Notes: a model not told the origin generated them from the sequence alone. A stretch of 42,465 bases of DNA from CAVYHX01 sp963768415 (GCA_963768415.1 CAVYHX010000030.1:1-42465), one strand, 5' to 3'; positions 1-8,598 are shown, counted from the stretch's first letter. Made by a program: numbers and translations.

Positions 1-925
1 AGCTAATATAATCATGATGCACCCGATAGAACTGCTCTTTTTCATATTTGAGCAGCTGGAGATATTCAGCGTTGTTGTCCGGGATACCTGTGAGGTTCTC
101 GAGCTTTTGGAGTACCTGCTGCGTGATATTGTGCGTGTAGCAGTCGTCCAAACACCACACCGTTTTACTCGTTCGTCCTGAATTCTTCACCTTTTCATGT
201 GTTCCATCGGGTTTCATCTCTCCAGCTACCATCGATTGCTCGTAGCCTAAATCGTTGCCCCACTGAATCAGGGCATCGCATTCTTCGTCGGTCAAAAAGT
301 TCTCGAGCGTGACTACCCAAGGAGCATCGTCGAATATTCCAAGTTTTTGTCCTGGCCGAGCATGTATCGTCGGCTGAAACTGCTGATAGTAAGGATCCTC
401 CACGATACGTGTAAATACTTTGTTGATATCTCCCGGTCCAAACACGCCCGGCTCGTCCTTATCGTGAGTACACCGGTGAGAATAGTCCAGCTGCAGACAA
501 TTCTGACAAGCGGGAGCACACTCCATCTAAGACAGAAGCAAAAGTCAGTGATAATCTGGAGGTATGAAGAGAATATATATGGTTTCGGCACGCACCAGCA
601 TGTACTTTGTGTTGGCCTCGCATTCGCCAATGGCTGCCCAGTAGCTGCATAGTTCGTGCTTGTTTTGACAGCGGTATCGAATGTTTTCATATTGCTTTTC
701 CAGAAAGACACGTTCATGCATGTACTTATCCACCTGTGCAATCAACGCCTTGGTTGCTTCATCGCGCTCCACCTGGGGCTCACCGTAGTCGGTCGTCTTG
801 ATGTAGCCATCGATCGTAGAATTTTCGGTGCACGAGCCATTGGCGTCGCAGATTTGTTCCACCATGGCAGACTGAGCCAAAGAGGCAAGAAGAAACAGGA
901 AAACAAAGTCGCAGGGGGTCAACAT
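1..925 (-). CDS. Eukaryotic prolyl 4-hydroxylase with ShKT domain, copy 1 (two exons, cut by window edge)
   Basis: A Fe(II)/2-oxoglutarate prolyl 4-hydroxylase of the secretory pathway. The chosen ATG at 925 gives a hydrophobic signal peptide (MLTPCDFVFLFLLASLAQS); an in-frame ATG at 955 is the alternative. Exon 1 (925-596) encodes a charged helical stretch and the start of an ShKT domain (CQNKHELCSYWAAIGEC). After a 69-nt intron, exon 2 (526-1) completes the ShKT cysteines (CAPACQNC) and enters the catalytic domain, with WVVTLENFLTDEECDALIQW and, at the very edge, HHDY, which supplies the first Fe ligands (HxD). The distal His and the Lys that bind Fe and 2-oxoglutarate lie outside the window. 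It is a tandem paralogue of the gene at 1751-2888. The spliced introns and signal peptide mark it as eukaryotic. Confidence 0.85.
527..595 (-). other. Spliceosomal intron, 69 nt, copy 1
   Basis: The minus strand reads GTGCGT at the 5' end and ends TGTCTTAG. Removing it joins ...KYML to MECAPACQNC in phase 0 and restores the ShKT cysteine pattern, while reading through it gives unrelated residues and a stop. The intron in the paralogue sits at the same codon boundary, which supports both calls. Exon 1 is exactly 330 nt from the ATG. Confidence 0.85.
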
Positions 926-1750
926 GGTGTCCAGAAGTAACAGTGGATGTACCAAACGAGCGGATGCGACGAACCGGTAGGTTGAATAAGCGAGAGTGTC
1001 TTACACGCATTCCTGAAAGGGAATGAAGGGGCAGTAGTCTACGGGCCTAAATGTTTGTCTCAACGGTCGACGGGAAGACTGATACTACGGTAATATGAGA
1101 TGCCGACCACTGCCACTGCGTCCAGTAAGTCGTAGACTGTCTCTTTCCATAATACAGTATTGGTTTCAACGCTCCAGTCATGGGGACGTCTGCAAATTGA
1201 ATCGGACCGTTCGTAGCCACTCGAGAAAGTAGCGAAAGATCATGATCCACATTCTGTGCGCTACTAGGATTGCTGGTTCGCCTCCATTGGACTGTACCAC
1301 TGCTTCAATGCATCATCATGTCAATGTGAGGAAACTGACACGCTCGTCAAGCTTTCCAACGTAATGCATCCGATACACAGCCTGCCTTAGATGTTCTGAA
1401 ATACCGTGCAGTCACAATGCACCTGAATTCGTGACCCGCCCCGCTCGCAGGACGGGGGCATAAGTATAAGTGACCCTCTTGCTGCCCCCACTCGCAACAG
1501 CATCATAGCAAGCAGCTTAGCCAGGATCGATAACCACATAGGTACATCAGTTCAACAATCTAATGTTGTCAGTATGTAGTCAAAGTGTGAGACGAAGCAT
1601 CCACTAAAGTTCGAATCACGGAGCAAGCACTTTTCCTTGCGAGTCCAGTAATGATGAAAACAGCGGTCAATCGAGGTAGACTTGCGACATGTTGTTTATC
1701 ATGTGTTCTACTGCCACGTCCGCGGTACCATGCAATGATTACGCTACTGT
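926..1750. other. Intergenic spacer between tandem P4H genes, no gene seen
   Basis: About 0.8 kb between the stop of P4H copy 2 and the start of copy 1. Open frames here are short and show no recognisable family. It must hold the 3' end of copy 2 and the promoter of copy 1, but I see no convincing TATA box or polyadenylation signal. Its base composition is lower in GC than the bacterial part of the window. Confidence 0.5.
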
Positions 1751-2888
1751 CTAAGCACAACTTGCCTTATACGGAGTCTTGAAGTCGCGGTAATGAATCC
1801 ACGAATTGGCTCCGTACTTGACTCCGGCCTCCACCGGCAAGGCTTGATGCTGGGTCCGGTGATCCTTTTCCACAGGGTTGCTGTCGAGGACACTGGGCCA
1901 TATCAAGACACGGCCACGCTTGGGATTTACCGTCAGATCCATATCCGGGAAGTTGGTTCCGCCACCGGCTTCGACGTCGTTGAGATACAAAAAGACGGTC
2001 AGCATACGCGGTCCTTGCTTTCGTTCGTTGTGAAAGTGAATGTAATCATGATGAATAGTGTAGAACTGCTCTTCCTCGTATCGGAGCAGCTGGAGATATT
2101 CACCGTTGTTGTCCGGGATACCTGTGAGGTTCTCGAGCTTTCGGAGTACCTGCTGCGTGGTATTGTCCGTGTAGCAGTCGTCCAAGCACCACGCCGTGAC
2201 ACTCGTTCGTCCTGAACTCTTCTTCTTTTCGAACGTTCCATCGGGAAGCACCTTTCCAACATCTGTCGACTGCTCGTAGCCTACATCCTTGCCCCACTGA
2301 ATCAGGGCATCGCATTCTTCATCGGTCAAAAAGTTCTCCAGCGTGACCACCCACGGAGCATCGTCGAATTTTCCAATTTTTTGTCCTGGCCGAGCATGTA
2401 TCGTCGGCTCAAACTGCTGATAGTAAGGATCCTCCACGATACGTGTAAACATTTTGTTGATATCTCCTGGGGCAAACACGCCCGGCTCGTCCGGATCATA
2501 AGGGCATCGTTTGAAAAAGTCCAACTCGTCGCAACTCTGACAGGCGGGAGCACAGTTTACCTGGAATAACAGTCAAAATTTGTTAGCCAAAGAACCTGCA
2601 ACGATTTGAAAACTCGGTGGCTTAACGTACCTTCATGTACTTTGGATTGGCTTCACATTCGCCAATGGCTGCCCAGAAGCTGCACTGCTTGTGTTGGTTT
2701 TGGCATGTATTCTTGACACGTTCAAATTCCTTTTCCTGAGAAACACGTTCGTGCATGTACTTGTCGGCTTTGGCAATCCATTCCATGGTCTTGGCGTCGG
2801 CTGCGGCTTGGGCTTCGCCATAGTCGGTTGCGATATAGCCATCCTCCGGAGGCTTGGCCGTACAAATGCCATCGGCGGTACACGTCTC
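1751..2888 (-). CDS. Eukaryotic prolyl 4-hydroxylase with ShKT domain, copy 2 (5' end lost at chimeric junction)
   Basis: Exon 1 (about 2888-2631) encodes the tail of the N-terminal region (ETCTADGICTAKPP) and most of an ShKT domain (CQNQHKQCSFWAAIGEC). After a 70-nt intron, exon 2 (2560-1751) gives CAPACQSC and a complete 2OG-Fe(II) oxygenase domain. Visible catalytic residues are HHDY (HxD Fe ligands), a distal His in RTQHQALPVEAG and Lys in GVKYGANSWIHYRD for 2-oxoglutarate. The family hydroxylates prolines in secreted proteins. The C-terminus is short (DFKTPYKASCA). The signal peptide present in copy 1 is missing because the sequence stops matching at about 2888. The two copies are closely similar across ShKT and catalytic domains, indicating tandem duplication. 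Confidence 0.88.
2561..2630 (-). other. Spliceosomal intron, 70 nt, copy 2
   Basis: The minus strand begins GTACGTTAAG and ends TTATTCCAG. Splicing joins NPKYMK to VNCAPACQSC in phase 0, giving the expected ShKT spacing. It has the same position and phase as the intron in copy 1, with clearly diverged sequence. Confidence 0.87.
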
Positions 2889-3012
2889 CCCGCGCCCTGC
2901 ACCCAGGCGTCGCAGACCCACACGTTGGGCACCATCGGCGTGAGGCCGACGAACGATCGGTTGAAAAGAGCGGTATCCGTGCCTCCCACACAAAGCCGGG
3001 CGATTCGGGCCG
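2885..3012. other. Chimeric junction zone
   Basis: To the left, the minus strand encodes the conserved P4H N-terminal region; to the right, the plus strand encodes an RlmI-type methyltransferase from about 3013. The roughly 125 bases between fit neither gene. On the minus strand, two frames carry protein-like strings (RPESPGFVWEARIPLF and MVPNVWVCDAWVQGAG), perhaps a third short fragment with a frame break; I cannot assign it with confidence. GC content rises sharply here. Confidence 0.7.
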
Positions 3013-3643
3013 CAGCGAGATTTTGTCGTGCCCCTGGGTACGGGCCAGAAAACGGGCTGGTTTTATGATCAGCGCAGCAACCGGCTGGCGCTGCACAAGT
3101 ATGTGCGCGGCAAGCGGGTGCTGGATGCGTTCAGCTATATCGGTGCCTGGGGGATACAGGCGGCCGCGGCCGGGGCTGGGGATGTCTGTTGTGTCGAGTC
3201 CTCGGCCAGTGCCCTGGCAGCGCTGCAGGTCAATGTGGCACGTCAACGGACAGGAGGAATGCGTCAGGCTTGCCGGCGGCGATGCCTTTGAGGTGATCAG
3301 CGATATGCACGCCGGCGGGCAAAAATTCGATGTTGTCATTGTTGACCCGCCGGCCTTCATCAAGCGACGCAAGGATATCCGTAAGGGTGAGCAGGGCTAC
3401 TTCCGTCTGAACCGTCTTGCCCTGCAGGTATTGGCCCCGGGCGGCATCCTGATATCATGCTCCTGCTCCATGCACCTGGCCGAAAACCGGTTGCAGGGCA
3501 TCCTCCTGCAGGCGGCCCGCCAGCAGGGCCGGCAGCTGCAGATACTCGAACGCGGCTTTCAGGCCATGGATCATCCGGTGCATCCCGCGATACCGGAAAC
3601 GGCGTATCTGAAAGCGCTGTTCTGCCGGGTTCCGCCGGCATAA
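3013..3643 (+). CDS. rlmI: RlmI-like 23S rRNA m5C methyltransferase, 5'-truncated and frameshifted
   Basis: A class I SAM-dependent methyltransferase of the RlmI (YccW) family, which methylates a cytosine of 23S rRNA. Only the catalytic half is present. The first frame (3013 to about 3238) has GTGQKTGWFYDQR, KRVLDAFSYIGAWG (SAM motif I) and VESS; the next (about 3240-3643) has VNGQEECVRLAGGDAFEV, VDPPAFIKRR (motif IV) and CSCSMHL near the catalytic cysteine. The frame break at about 3234-3242 needs a single-base change. The N-terminal PUA-like domain is missing because the contig joins eukaryotic DNA just upstream. Other RlmI/RlmK-type methyltransferases are possible. Confidence 0.8.
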
Positions 3644-3724
3644 ATTCAGGAGCCGGAGTGCCCGCAGGGAGAGCGGAAGATCGTATTGTCTGGCAACACG
3701 CAGTTCTATTATTAAAGGAAATTT

Positions 3725-4522
3725 ATGCTGACCTATCCGAATATCAACCCGGTAGCCCTGGCCGTCGGTCCCTTCGAAGTGCACTGGTACGGCCTCATGT
3801 ACCTGATCGGTTTTATCGGCGGCTGGTGGCTGGGACGGATACGCGCCCGCCGGCCCGGCACCGAATGGCGCGCCGTGGAGATGGGCGATTTGCTGTTTTA
3901 TATTGCACTCGGCGTGGTGCTGGGCGGACGTGTCGGTTACACGCTGTTTTACAACCTGCCCGGGTTTATCGCGGATCCGCTGATTATTTTTCGTATCTGG
4001 CAGGGTGGCATGTCGTTTCACGGCGGGTTGCTGGGTGTGCTGTTCGCGATGTGGTTCTACGGCCGGCATACCAGCCGCACCTTTTTTACCGTGACGGACT
4101 GCATCGCGCCGTTTGTCACCATCGGGCTGGGCGCCGGACGGATCGGAAATTTCATCAATGGCGAACTGTGGGGCCGGCCGACGGACCTGCCATGGGGCAT
4201 GGTGTTCCCGTTTGTGGATAATCTGCCGCGCCACCCGTCCATGCTCTACGAGGCGCTCCTGGAGGGGCCGGTGTTGTTCCTCGTGCTGTGGATATATTCC
4301 AGCAAACCGCGTCCGACCATGGCCGTTTCGGGGCTGTTCCTGCTGGCCTACGGGCTGTTCCGGTTCGCCGTCGAGTTCGTGCGCCTGCCCGATGCGCATA
4401 TCGGTTATCTTGCCTTTGACTGGTTGACAATGGGACACTTGCTGACCTTGCCCATGATTATCTGCGGCGCCGCCTTCATGATCTATGCCTACCGGCGCAC
4501 CGACGGCAAGATGAGCTGGTGA
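3725..4522 (+). CDS. lgt: Prolipoprotein diacylglyceryl transferase
   Basis: Inner-membrane enzyme that moves diacylglyceryl from phosphatidylglycerol to the lipobox cysteine of prolipoproteins, the first step of lipoprotein maturation. The 265-residue length is normal. It has about seven hydrophobic segments and the family signatures VHWYGLMYLIGF, GGMSFHGGLLG and GRIGNFINGELWGR, which include the conserved His and Arg residues. The ATG at 3725 has a good ribosome binding site (AAAGGA, 6-7 nt upstream). It lies about 100 bp before thyA in the same orientation, a common gammaproteobacterial arrangement. Confidence 0.97.
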   Translation: MLTYPNINPVALAVGPFEVHWYGLMYLIGFIGGWWLGRIRARRPGTEWRAVEMGDLLFYIALGVVLGGRVGYTLFYNLPGFIADPLIIFRIWQGGMSFHGGLLGVLFAMWFYGRHTSRTFFTVTDCIAPFVTIGLGAGRIGNFINGELWGRPTDLPWGMVFPFVDNLPRHPSMLYEALLEGPVLFLVLWIYSSKPRPTMAVSGLFLLAYGLFRFAVEFVRLPDAHIGYLAFDWLTMGHLLTLPMIICGAAFMIYAYRRTDGKMSW

Positions 4523-4619
4523 GCGGCTCGCCGGAATCTGTGCCCTCATTGTCACAGCGGAAATCCGGCTCGCAGATCATACATATCACGTGGCTTGTAT
4601 CCTTGATTAGAACGCAGCT

Positions 4620-5414
4620 ATGAAACAATACCTGGATCTGATGCGGCATGTGCGTGACCACGGAACCCGCAAGGAGGACCGCACCGGAACCGGTACGCTG
4701 AGTGTGTTCGGGTACCAGATGCGCTTCGACCTGGCCGCGGGGTTTCCGCTGGTTACCACCAAGAAACTGCACCTGCGTTCCATCCTGCATGAACTGCTGT
4801 GGTTTCTCAAGGGCGATACCAACATCCGCTACCTGCATGACAACAAGGTGAGCATCTGGGACGAATGGGCGGATGAAAACGGCGATCTGGGCCCGGTCTA
4901 CGGGGCCCAGTGGCGCTCCTGGCCAGCTGCCGACGGCAGCTCTATCGACCAGATCAGCCAGGTGGTTGACCAGATCAGGAAAAATCCCGATTCCCGCCGA
5001 CTCATCGTCAGTGCCTGGAATGTCGGTGAGATCGAGAACATGGCGTTGCCGCCCTGTCATGCCTTTTTCCAGTTCTACGTGGCCGACGGCCGGTTGTCCT
5101 GCCAGCTGTACCAGCGCAGTGCCGATATCTTTCTGGGTGTGCCGTTCAATATCGCCTCGTATGCGCTGCTCACACAGATGATGGCGCAGGTTACCGGGCT
5201 GCAGGCCGGTGATTTTGTTCATACCTTCGGCGATGCGCATCTCTATCTGAACCACCTGGAACAGGCCGACCTGCAGCTGTCGCGCACACCGCGGCCGTTG
5301 CCGGTGATGCAGATCAATCCGGATGTCGATGACCTGTTTGCGTTTGTCTTCGATGATTTTGAATTGCAGAACTACGCTCCACATCCCCATATCAAGGCCC
5401 CGGTTGCGGTATAG
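4620..5414 (+). CDS. thyA: Thymidylate synthase
   Basis: Converts dUMP to dTMP using 5,10-methylenetetrahydrofolate and releases dihydrofolate. At 264 residues it is the size of the E. coli enzyme. Visible motifs include RKEDRTGTGT, the catalytic cysteine in LPPCHAFFQFYV (residue 146), and DIFLGVPFNIASYALL. The C-terminus ends in APVAV as in ThyA. folA follows after 6 bp, so the dihydrofolate produced here is recycled by its operon partner. No strong Shine-Dalgarno is seen before the ATG, but the family N-terminus MKQYLDLMRHV fixes the start. Confidence 0.98.
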   Translation: MKQYLDLMRHVRDHGTRKEDRTGTGTLSVFGYQMRFDLAAGFPLVTTKKLHLRSILHELLWFLKGDTNIRYLHDNKVSIWDEWADENGDLGPVYGAQWRSWPAADGSSIDQISQVVDQIRKNPDSRRLIVSAWNVGEIENMALPPCHAFFQFYVADGRLSCQLYQRSADIFLGVPFNIASYALLTQMMAQVTGLQAGDFVHTFGDAHLYLNHLEQADLQLSRTPRPLPVMQINPDVDDLFAFVFDDFELQNYAPHPHIKAPVAV

Positions 5415-5420
5415 CGCGCC

Positions 5421-5918
5421 ATGAAAATTTCCATCATCGTGGCGATGGCCCGCAATCGCACCATTGGCAGGGACAACAGTCTGCCGTGGCGGTTGCCCGC
5501 GGATCTGAAACATTTCAGGCAGACGACCATGGGCAAGCCGATACTGATGGGCCGCAAGACCTGGGAATCGATTGGCCGGCCGTTACCGGGGCGCATCAAT
5601 ATCGTGATGACCCGTGATCCGGACTACACCGCCCCCGGCTGTATCGTGGTGCACACCATCGAAGCCGCACTGCAGGCCGCCGCGCAGCATGATGAAATCA
5701 TGGTCATCGGGGGTGCCGAACTCTACAAACAGGTGTTGCCGCGCGCCGTTACGATTTACATGACCCTGATTCATGACGAGATCCCTGGTGATACCTTCTT
5801 TCCGGAACTCGAAGGCGATGAATGGCTGGAGGTGGGACGTGCCGATTACGATCCGGATGAAGACAACCCGCATGAGTACAGCTTCATCGTTCTGGAGCGC
5901 GTGCGGGGCCGGGAGTAG
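5421..5918 (+). CDS. folA: Dihydrofolate reductase
   Basis: NADPH-dependent reduction of dihydrofolate to tetrahydrofolate. The protein has 165 residues, the usual chromosomal DHFR size. Motifs: IVAMARNRTIGRDNSLPWRL, the acidic active-site Asp in LPADLKHFR, MGRKTWESIGRPLPGR and VIGGAELYKQ. It starts 6 bp after thyA and is probably co-transcribed with it. It is convergent with apaH; the spacer carries a long palindromic repeat that could end transcription from both sides. Confidence 0.98.
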   Translation: MKISIIVAMARNRTIGRDNSLPWRLPADLKHFRQTTMGKPILMGRKTWESIGRPLPGRINIVMTRDPDYTAPGCIVVHTIEAALQAAAQHDEIMVIGGAELYKQVLPRAVTIYMTLIHDEIPGDTFFPELEGDEWLEVGRADYDPDEDNPHEYSFIVLERVRGRE

Positions 5919-5983
5919 TCAGCTGCCGGCGTGCGGTAATCCGGATTTCACTGCATTAACCCGTACTACGGTCGGCAATTAAT

Positions 5984-6109
5984 ATGTAGGTTGGGCAAAG
6001 CTTCCGTGTCCTGCTCACGCTCCTCGCCTGCGTCCATGCAGGCGAAGCGCAACGTGCCCAACAGGGCAGACCTTATTGTTGGGCACGCTGCGCTTTGCCC
6101 AACCTACGT
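5984..6109. repeat. Long palindromic REP-like element between convergent genes
   Basis: The outer arms 5984-6000 (ATGTAGGTTGGGCAAAG) and 6093-6109 are reverse complements except for one end base. Inside, 6047-6063 (GCGCAACGTGCCCAACA) pairs with 6077-6093 with one mismatch, and a small hairpin (GCCTGC...GCAGGC) lies at 6026-6043. This GTAGGTTGGGC type of sequence resembles dispersed REP elements linked to RAYT transposases in gammaproteobacteria (from memory). No RAYT gene is in the window. It probably also acts as a bidirectional terminator for folA and apaH. Confidence 0.75.
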
Positions 6110-6153
6110 ATTATTGATGCAGCAATGAGTCATGTAACCATCCCCTTTGTTGG

Positions 6154-6984
6154 CTAGCGGCCCGGCCTCCGTGCCCCCCGGCATGGCAGCGCATGGCGTG
6201 TCGGACCACTGTCAATACGCAACGCCGTCAGGTGTCCGCCCCACAGGCAGGCCGTATCAATCGGAAAAATCCCCGGATCATTGCGTGGTCCGAGGGTCGA
6301 CCAGTGTCCGAAGATGATGTTCAGGTCCCGACTGGCGCGGGCGGGTATTTCAAACCAGGGATAATAGCCATTCCGCTGGGTGCCCGGCGGTCCCTTGCTC
6401 TTGAAATCAAGCTTGCCGGCCGGATTGCAATAACGTATCCGCGTCAGGCAATTCACGATGAATCGCAAGCGGTCCCAGCCCGTCAGGTCCGCGGACCAGC
6501 AATTGGGTTTTTTGCCTGGCATGTGCCGAATAAACTTCGGCAGTCGTGCACCGCGCAGGACGGATTCCACTTCCTGTGCGCACTGTTGTGCCAGTGGCAG
6601 GTCCCACTGCGGCGGCAGACCGGCATGGACCATGGTATATCCCAGGGTCGCGTCGTGATGCAGCAGTGGCTGCCGGCGCAGCCAGTCGATCAGGACCTCG
6701 CGGTCCGGGGCCTGGAGGATGGCGTCAAGGGTGTGGTCGCCGCGATCCAGCGGTTTTCCATGTGCGGCTGCCAGCAGGTGCAGATCGTGATTACCGAGTA
6801 CAGTCGTCGCAGCCGGCCCGAGATCACGGACAAAACGGAGTATTTCCAGTGACTTTGGTCCCCGGTTGACCAGGTCGCCGGCAAACCAGAGCCGGTCCCG
6901 GTCCGGGTTGAACTCAATGAGGTCCAGCAGGGCGCGTAATTCGTCAAAGCAGCCCTGCACGTCACCAATGGCGAAAACAGCCAC
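6154..6984 (-). CDS. apaH: Symmetrical diadenosine tetraphosphatase
   Basis: Hydrolyses Ap4A to two ADP, keeping stress-related dinucleotides low. The metallophosphatase motifs are present in order: GDVQGC near residue 8, GDLVNRGP near 36 and GNHD near 65, which bind the two metals. Length 276 residues matches the family. The start is GTG at 6984, giving MAVFAIGDVQGC. It lies 15 bp after apaG, the conserved apaG-apaH order of the lptD-surA-pdxA-ksgA-apaG-apaH cluster, and ends next to the convergent folA across the palindromic repeat. The C-terminal stretch is Arg-rich and less conserved. Confidence 0.97.
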   Translation of the reverse strand: MAVFAIGDVQGCFDELRALLDLIEFNPDRDRLWFAGDLVNRGPKSLEILRFVRDLGPAATTVLGNHDLHLLAAAHGKPLDRGDHTLDAILQAPDREVLIDWLRRQPLLHHDATLGYTMVHAGLPPQWDLPLAQQCAQEVESVLRGARLPKFIRHMPGKKPNCWSADLTGWDRLRFIVNCLTRIRYCNPAGKLDFKSKGPPGTQRNGYYPWFEIPARASRDLNIIFGHWSTLGPRNDPGIFPIDTACLWGGHLTALRIDSGPTRHALPCRGARRPGR

Positions 6985-6999
6985 TGCGTCTACAACGAA

Positions 7000-7383
7000 T
7001 CAGTGCAGGGTGCGCGGGATCGCAAGGGTAAAGGCGGGTATTTCTGCATCGAATTCATCACCGTTATCGGCCATCATCTGGTATGAGCCGCTCATGCTGC
7101 CCACTGGTGTGGCGATCATAGCACCACTCGTGTACTGGAAGCCCTCGCCCGGGTTGAGGTGCGGTTGTTCGCCAACGACACCATCGCCCTTCACCTCCTG
7201 GATGTTGCCGTTGGCGTCGGTAATCAACCAGTGACGCGACAGCAACTGGGCAGGAACACCGCCTTCATTGCGAATGGTAATGGTATAGGAAAACACATAA
7301 CGGTCGTTATCGGGCTCGGATTGACCCTCGATATAATGCGTTTCCACTTCTACGGTAATGTTGTGATCTGTTTGGGTTGTCAT
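7000..7383 (-). CDS. apaG: ApaG (CorD) family protein
   Basis: A 127-residue single-domain beta-sandwich protein of unsettled molecular function, always found near ksgA and apaH. Recognised by VEVETHYIEGQSEPDNDRY, YTITIRNEG, LLSRHWLITDANG, EVKGDGVVGEQPHL and PGEGFQYTSG. It probably forms an operon with apaH 15 bp downstream. Here ksgA is not adjacent: about 2.2 kb containing dgkA, a CYTH gene and a small membrane protein separates them, so apaG-apaH likely has its own promoter (see the AT-rich block near 7612-7652). Confidence 0.96.
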   Translation of the reverse strand: MTTQTDHNITVEVETHYIEGQSEPDNDRYVFSYTITIRNEGGVPAQLLSRHWLITDANGNIQEVKGDGVVGEQPHLNPGEGFQYTSGAMIATPVGSMSGSYQMMADNGDEFDAEIPAFTLAIPRTLH

Positions 7384-7829
7384 GGCCTGTTTTGCTTAAA
7401 AATCCTGCTGCACATTGTACGCGTTTCGGCTTGTGGTGACAAAATACTGACTGCTTGCCGGGGTACCCGCTCCACCCTGCGGCATTACCGTGACAGTCTG
7501 GCTGCGGAGTCCGACACCCGCCTGGGCAGGGAAGGCCCTGGCAGGTATCTGTTGCCGGGGTGATAGCGCTTTCTTCAGCTGCCCGTGTTCCGCGCCGCAC
7601 TTGGCCAAAATATCATAACTAACTGATAATAAGTATAAATAATAAATTTATCCCTGGTGCCCCGCACCCTGTGGCGCTGGATTGACTGTCAGGTTCAGAG
7701 GCAATTCCAGTATTGTGACCTGTGCCGCGGAAACGGGTTCAGATTTGTCGCAATATGTCGTTAAGCTCATTGAACGGTCTGCCTGCAGCGTGCTGCAAAT
7801 CAGATTCAGTTCCGCAGAAAGAGACTGAC
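7384..7829. other. Spacer upstream of apaG, no confident gene
   Basis: About 450 bp. A 70-codon TTG-start frame on the minus strand (7396-7608) is open but unrecognised. Between 7612 and 7652 the DNA is strikingly AT-rich for this genome, with TATA-like hexamers on both strands, which fits a promoter region for apaG-apaH leftward and perhaps the small gene rightward. Confidence 0.4.
7612..7652 (-). promoter_or_regulatory. Candidate promoter region for apaG-apaH
   Basis: An isolated AT-only stretch in GC-rich surroundings; the minus strand contains TATACT and TATTAT, good -10-like hexamers. It lies about 230 bp upstream of apaG, the first gene of the displaced apaG-apaH pair. No clear -35 was fixed, so this is an inference from composition and position. 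Confidence 0.3.
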
Positions 7830-8138
7830 ATGAAGAAAGGCAAACAGACACTACGCAAACCCGATCCTCTCCTGCTCCTGACCGTGCTGGTTGCACTGGG
7901 TGTCCTCTTCACGACCGGGGTGGGGGCAGGGGAACGCTTTAGCCTGACCAGTCTGGACTTCGCCGACATGCTGGATGGCGATGTCACCATGGCCCGGATA
8001 GGCGCGAGCGGGGCCGGTTTACACCTGTCCGTCGAGTCCGAGCCCGGCATGGAGCACGTGCACCCCGTCAGCCAGATATCCGGACGGGAACAGAATAAAA
8101 CGGCGAGTGTATTTTTATCAGTACGGATGCCCTGGTAA
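7830..8138 (+). CDS. Small single-pass membrane protein of unknown function
   Basis: About 102 residues from an ATG at 7830, which has a purine-rich AGAAAGAGA just upstream. The N-terminus is basic (MKKGKQTLRKPDP), followed by one hydrophobic helix (LLLLTVLVALGVLFTTGV, residues about 15-32), then a soluble tail with ERFSLTSLDFADMLDGD and GAGLHLSVESEPGMEHVHP. This looks like a real membrane-anchored or exported protein and not a random frame, but I recognise no function. The C-terminus (FLSVRMPW) may come from a frame break. It lies divergent from apaG. Confidence 0.45.
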   Translation: MKKGKQTLRKPDPLLLLTVLVALGVLFTTGVGAGERFSLTSLDFADMLDGDVTMARIGASGAGLHLSVESEPGMEHVHPVSQISGREQNKTASVFLSVRMPW

Positions 8139-8598
8139 CCGCGTCATTCAACCCGCTGCGGTTTTAATCAGACCGGACAGGCGCAGCTGGAAGTACCTGA
8201 CGCGTCGAGCGTCGATTTTTCTACCACTTCATTGATAACGCACTGCCATGCCGCACAAGCCTGGCGGACCTGAGCCGTGCTTGAACAGGACCCGATGACC
8301 TGGCCATTCGCGGCCCATGATCCTCGCGGTCTTGTCAGGCCACCCTCGATAACCACCCTCATCGTTGTTCTACTGTGCCCGGGCGAGTCTGCTCAAGTCC
8401 TGTCCTGACCGGGTGTTGTTACCCAAGTGCCCGGGAAATTTGAAGTTTATTGACAGCTGGCGCGCCTGCGAGGGTTCTGGCCGTAGCGCATGGATGCCAT
8501 GGTAAAGATCCCTTAGCGGCCCGTAGCGTATACAGATGCACTGTGTTCAGACACAATCGGGATGTGGATGCCTGTGCATCTCTCGCTTTCAGGTTGTT
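8139..8598. other. Intergenic region without a clear gene
   Basis: About 460 bp between the small membrane protein and the CYTH gene. Short frames on both strands show no domain. A TTGACA hexamer lies near 8450, but the matching -10 is poor. Loss of a former gene here is possible, since the apaG-ksgA interval is normally very short. Confidence 0.35.

Noticed and set aside
1..2888. P4H genes as bacterial genes gained from a eukaryote
   Set aside because: Both contain intact GT-AG introns and copy 1 has a eukaryote-like signal peptide; they cannot be expressed as bacterial genes in this form.
5984..6109. CRISPR array
   Set aside because: The repeats are inverted and nested, not direct repeats with regular spacers; no cas genes anywhere in the window.
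7396..7608. 70-codon TTG-start frame just upstream of apaG
   Set aside because: No recognised family and a weak start; cannot be separated from chance, so noted only within the spacer entry.
8168..8362. 64-codon minus frame with several cysteines
   Set aside because: No homology recognised, no ribosome site; likely non-coding.
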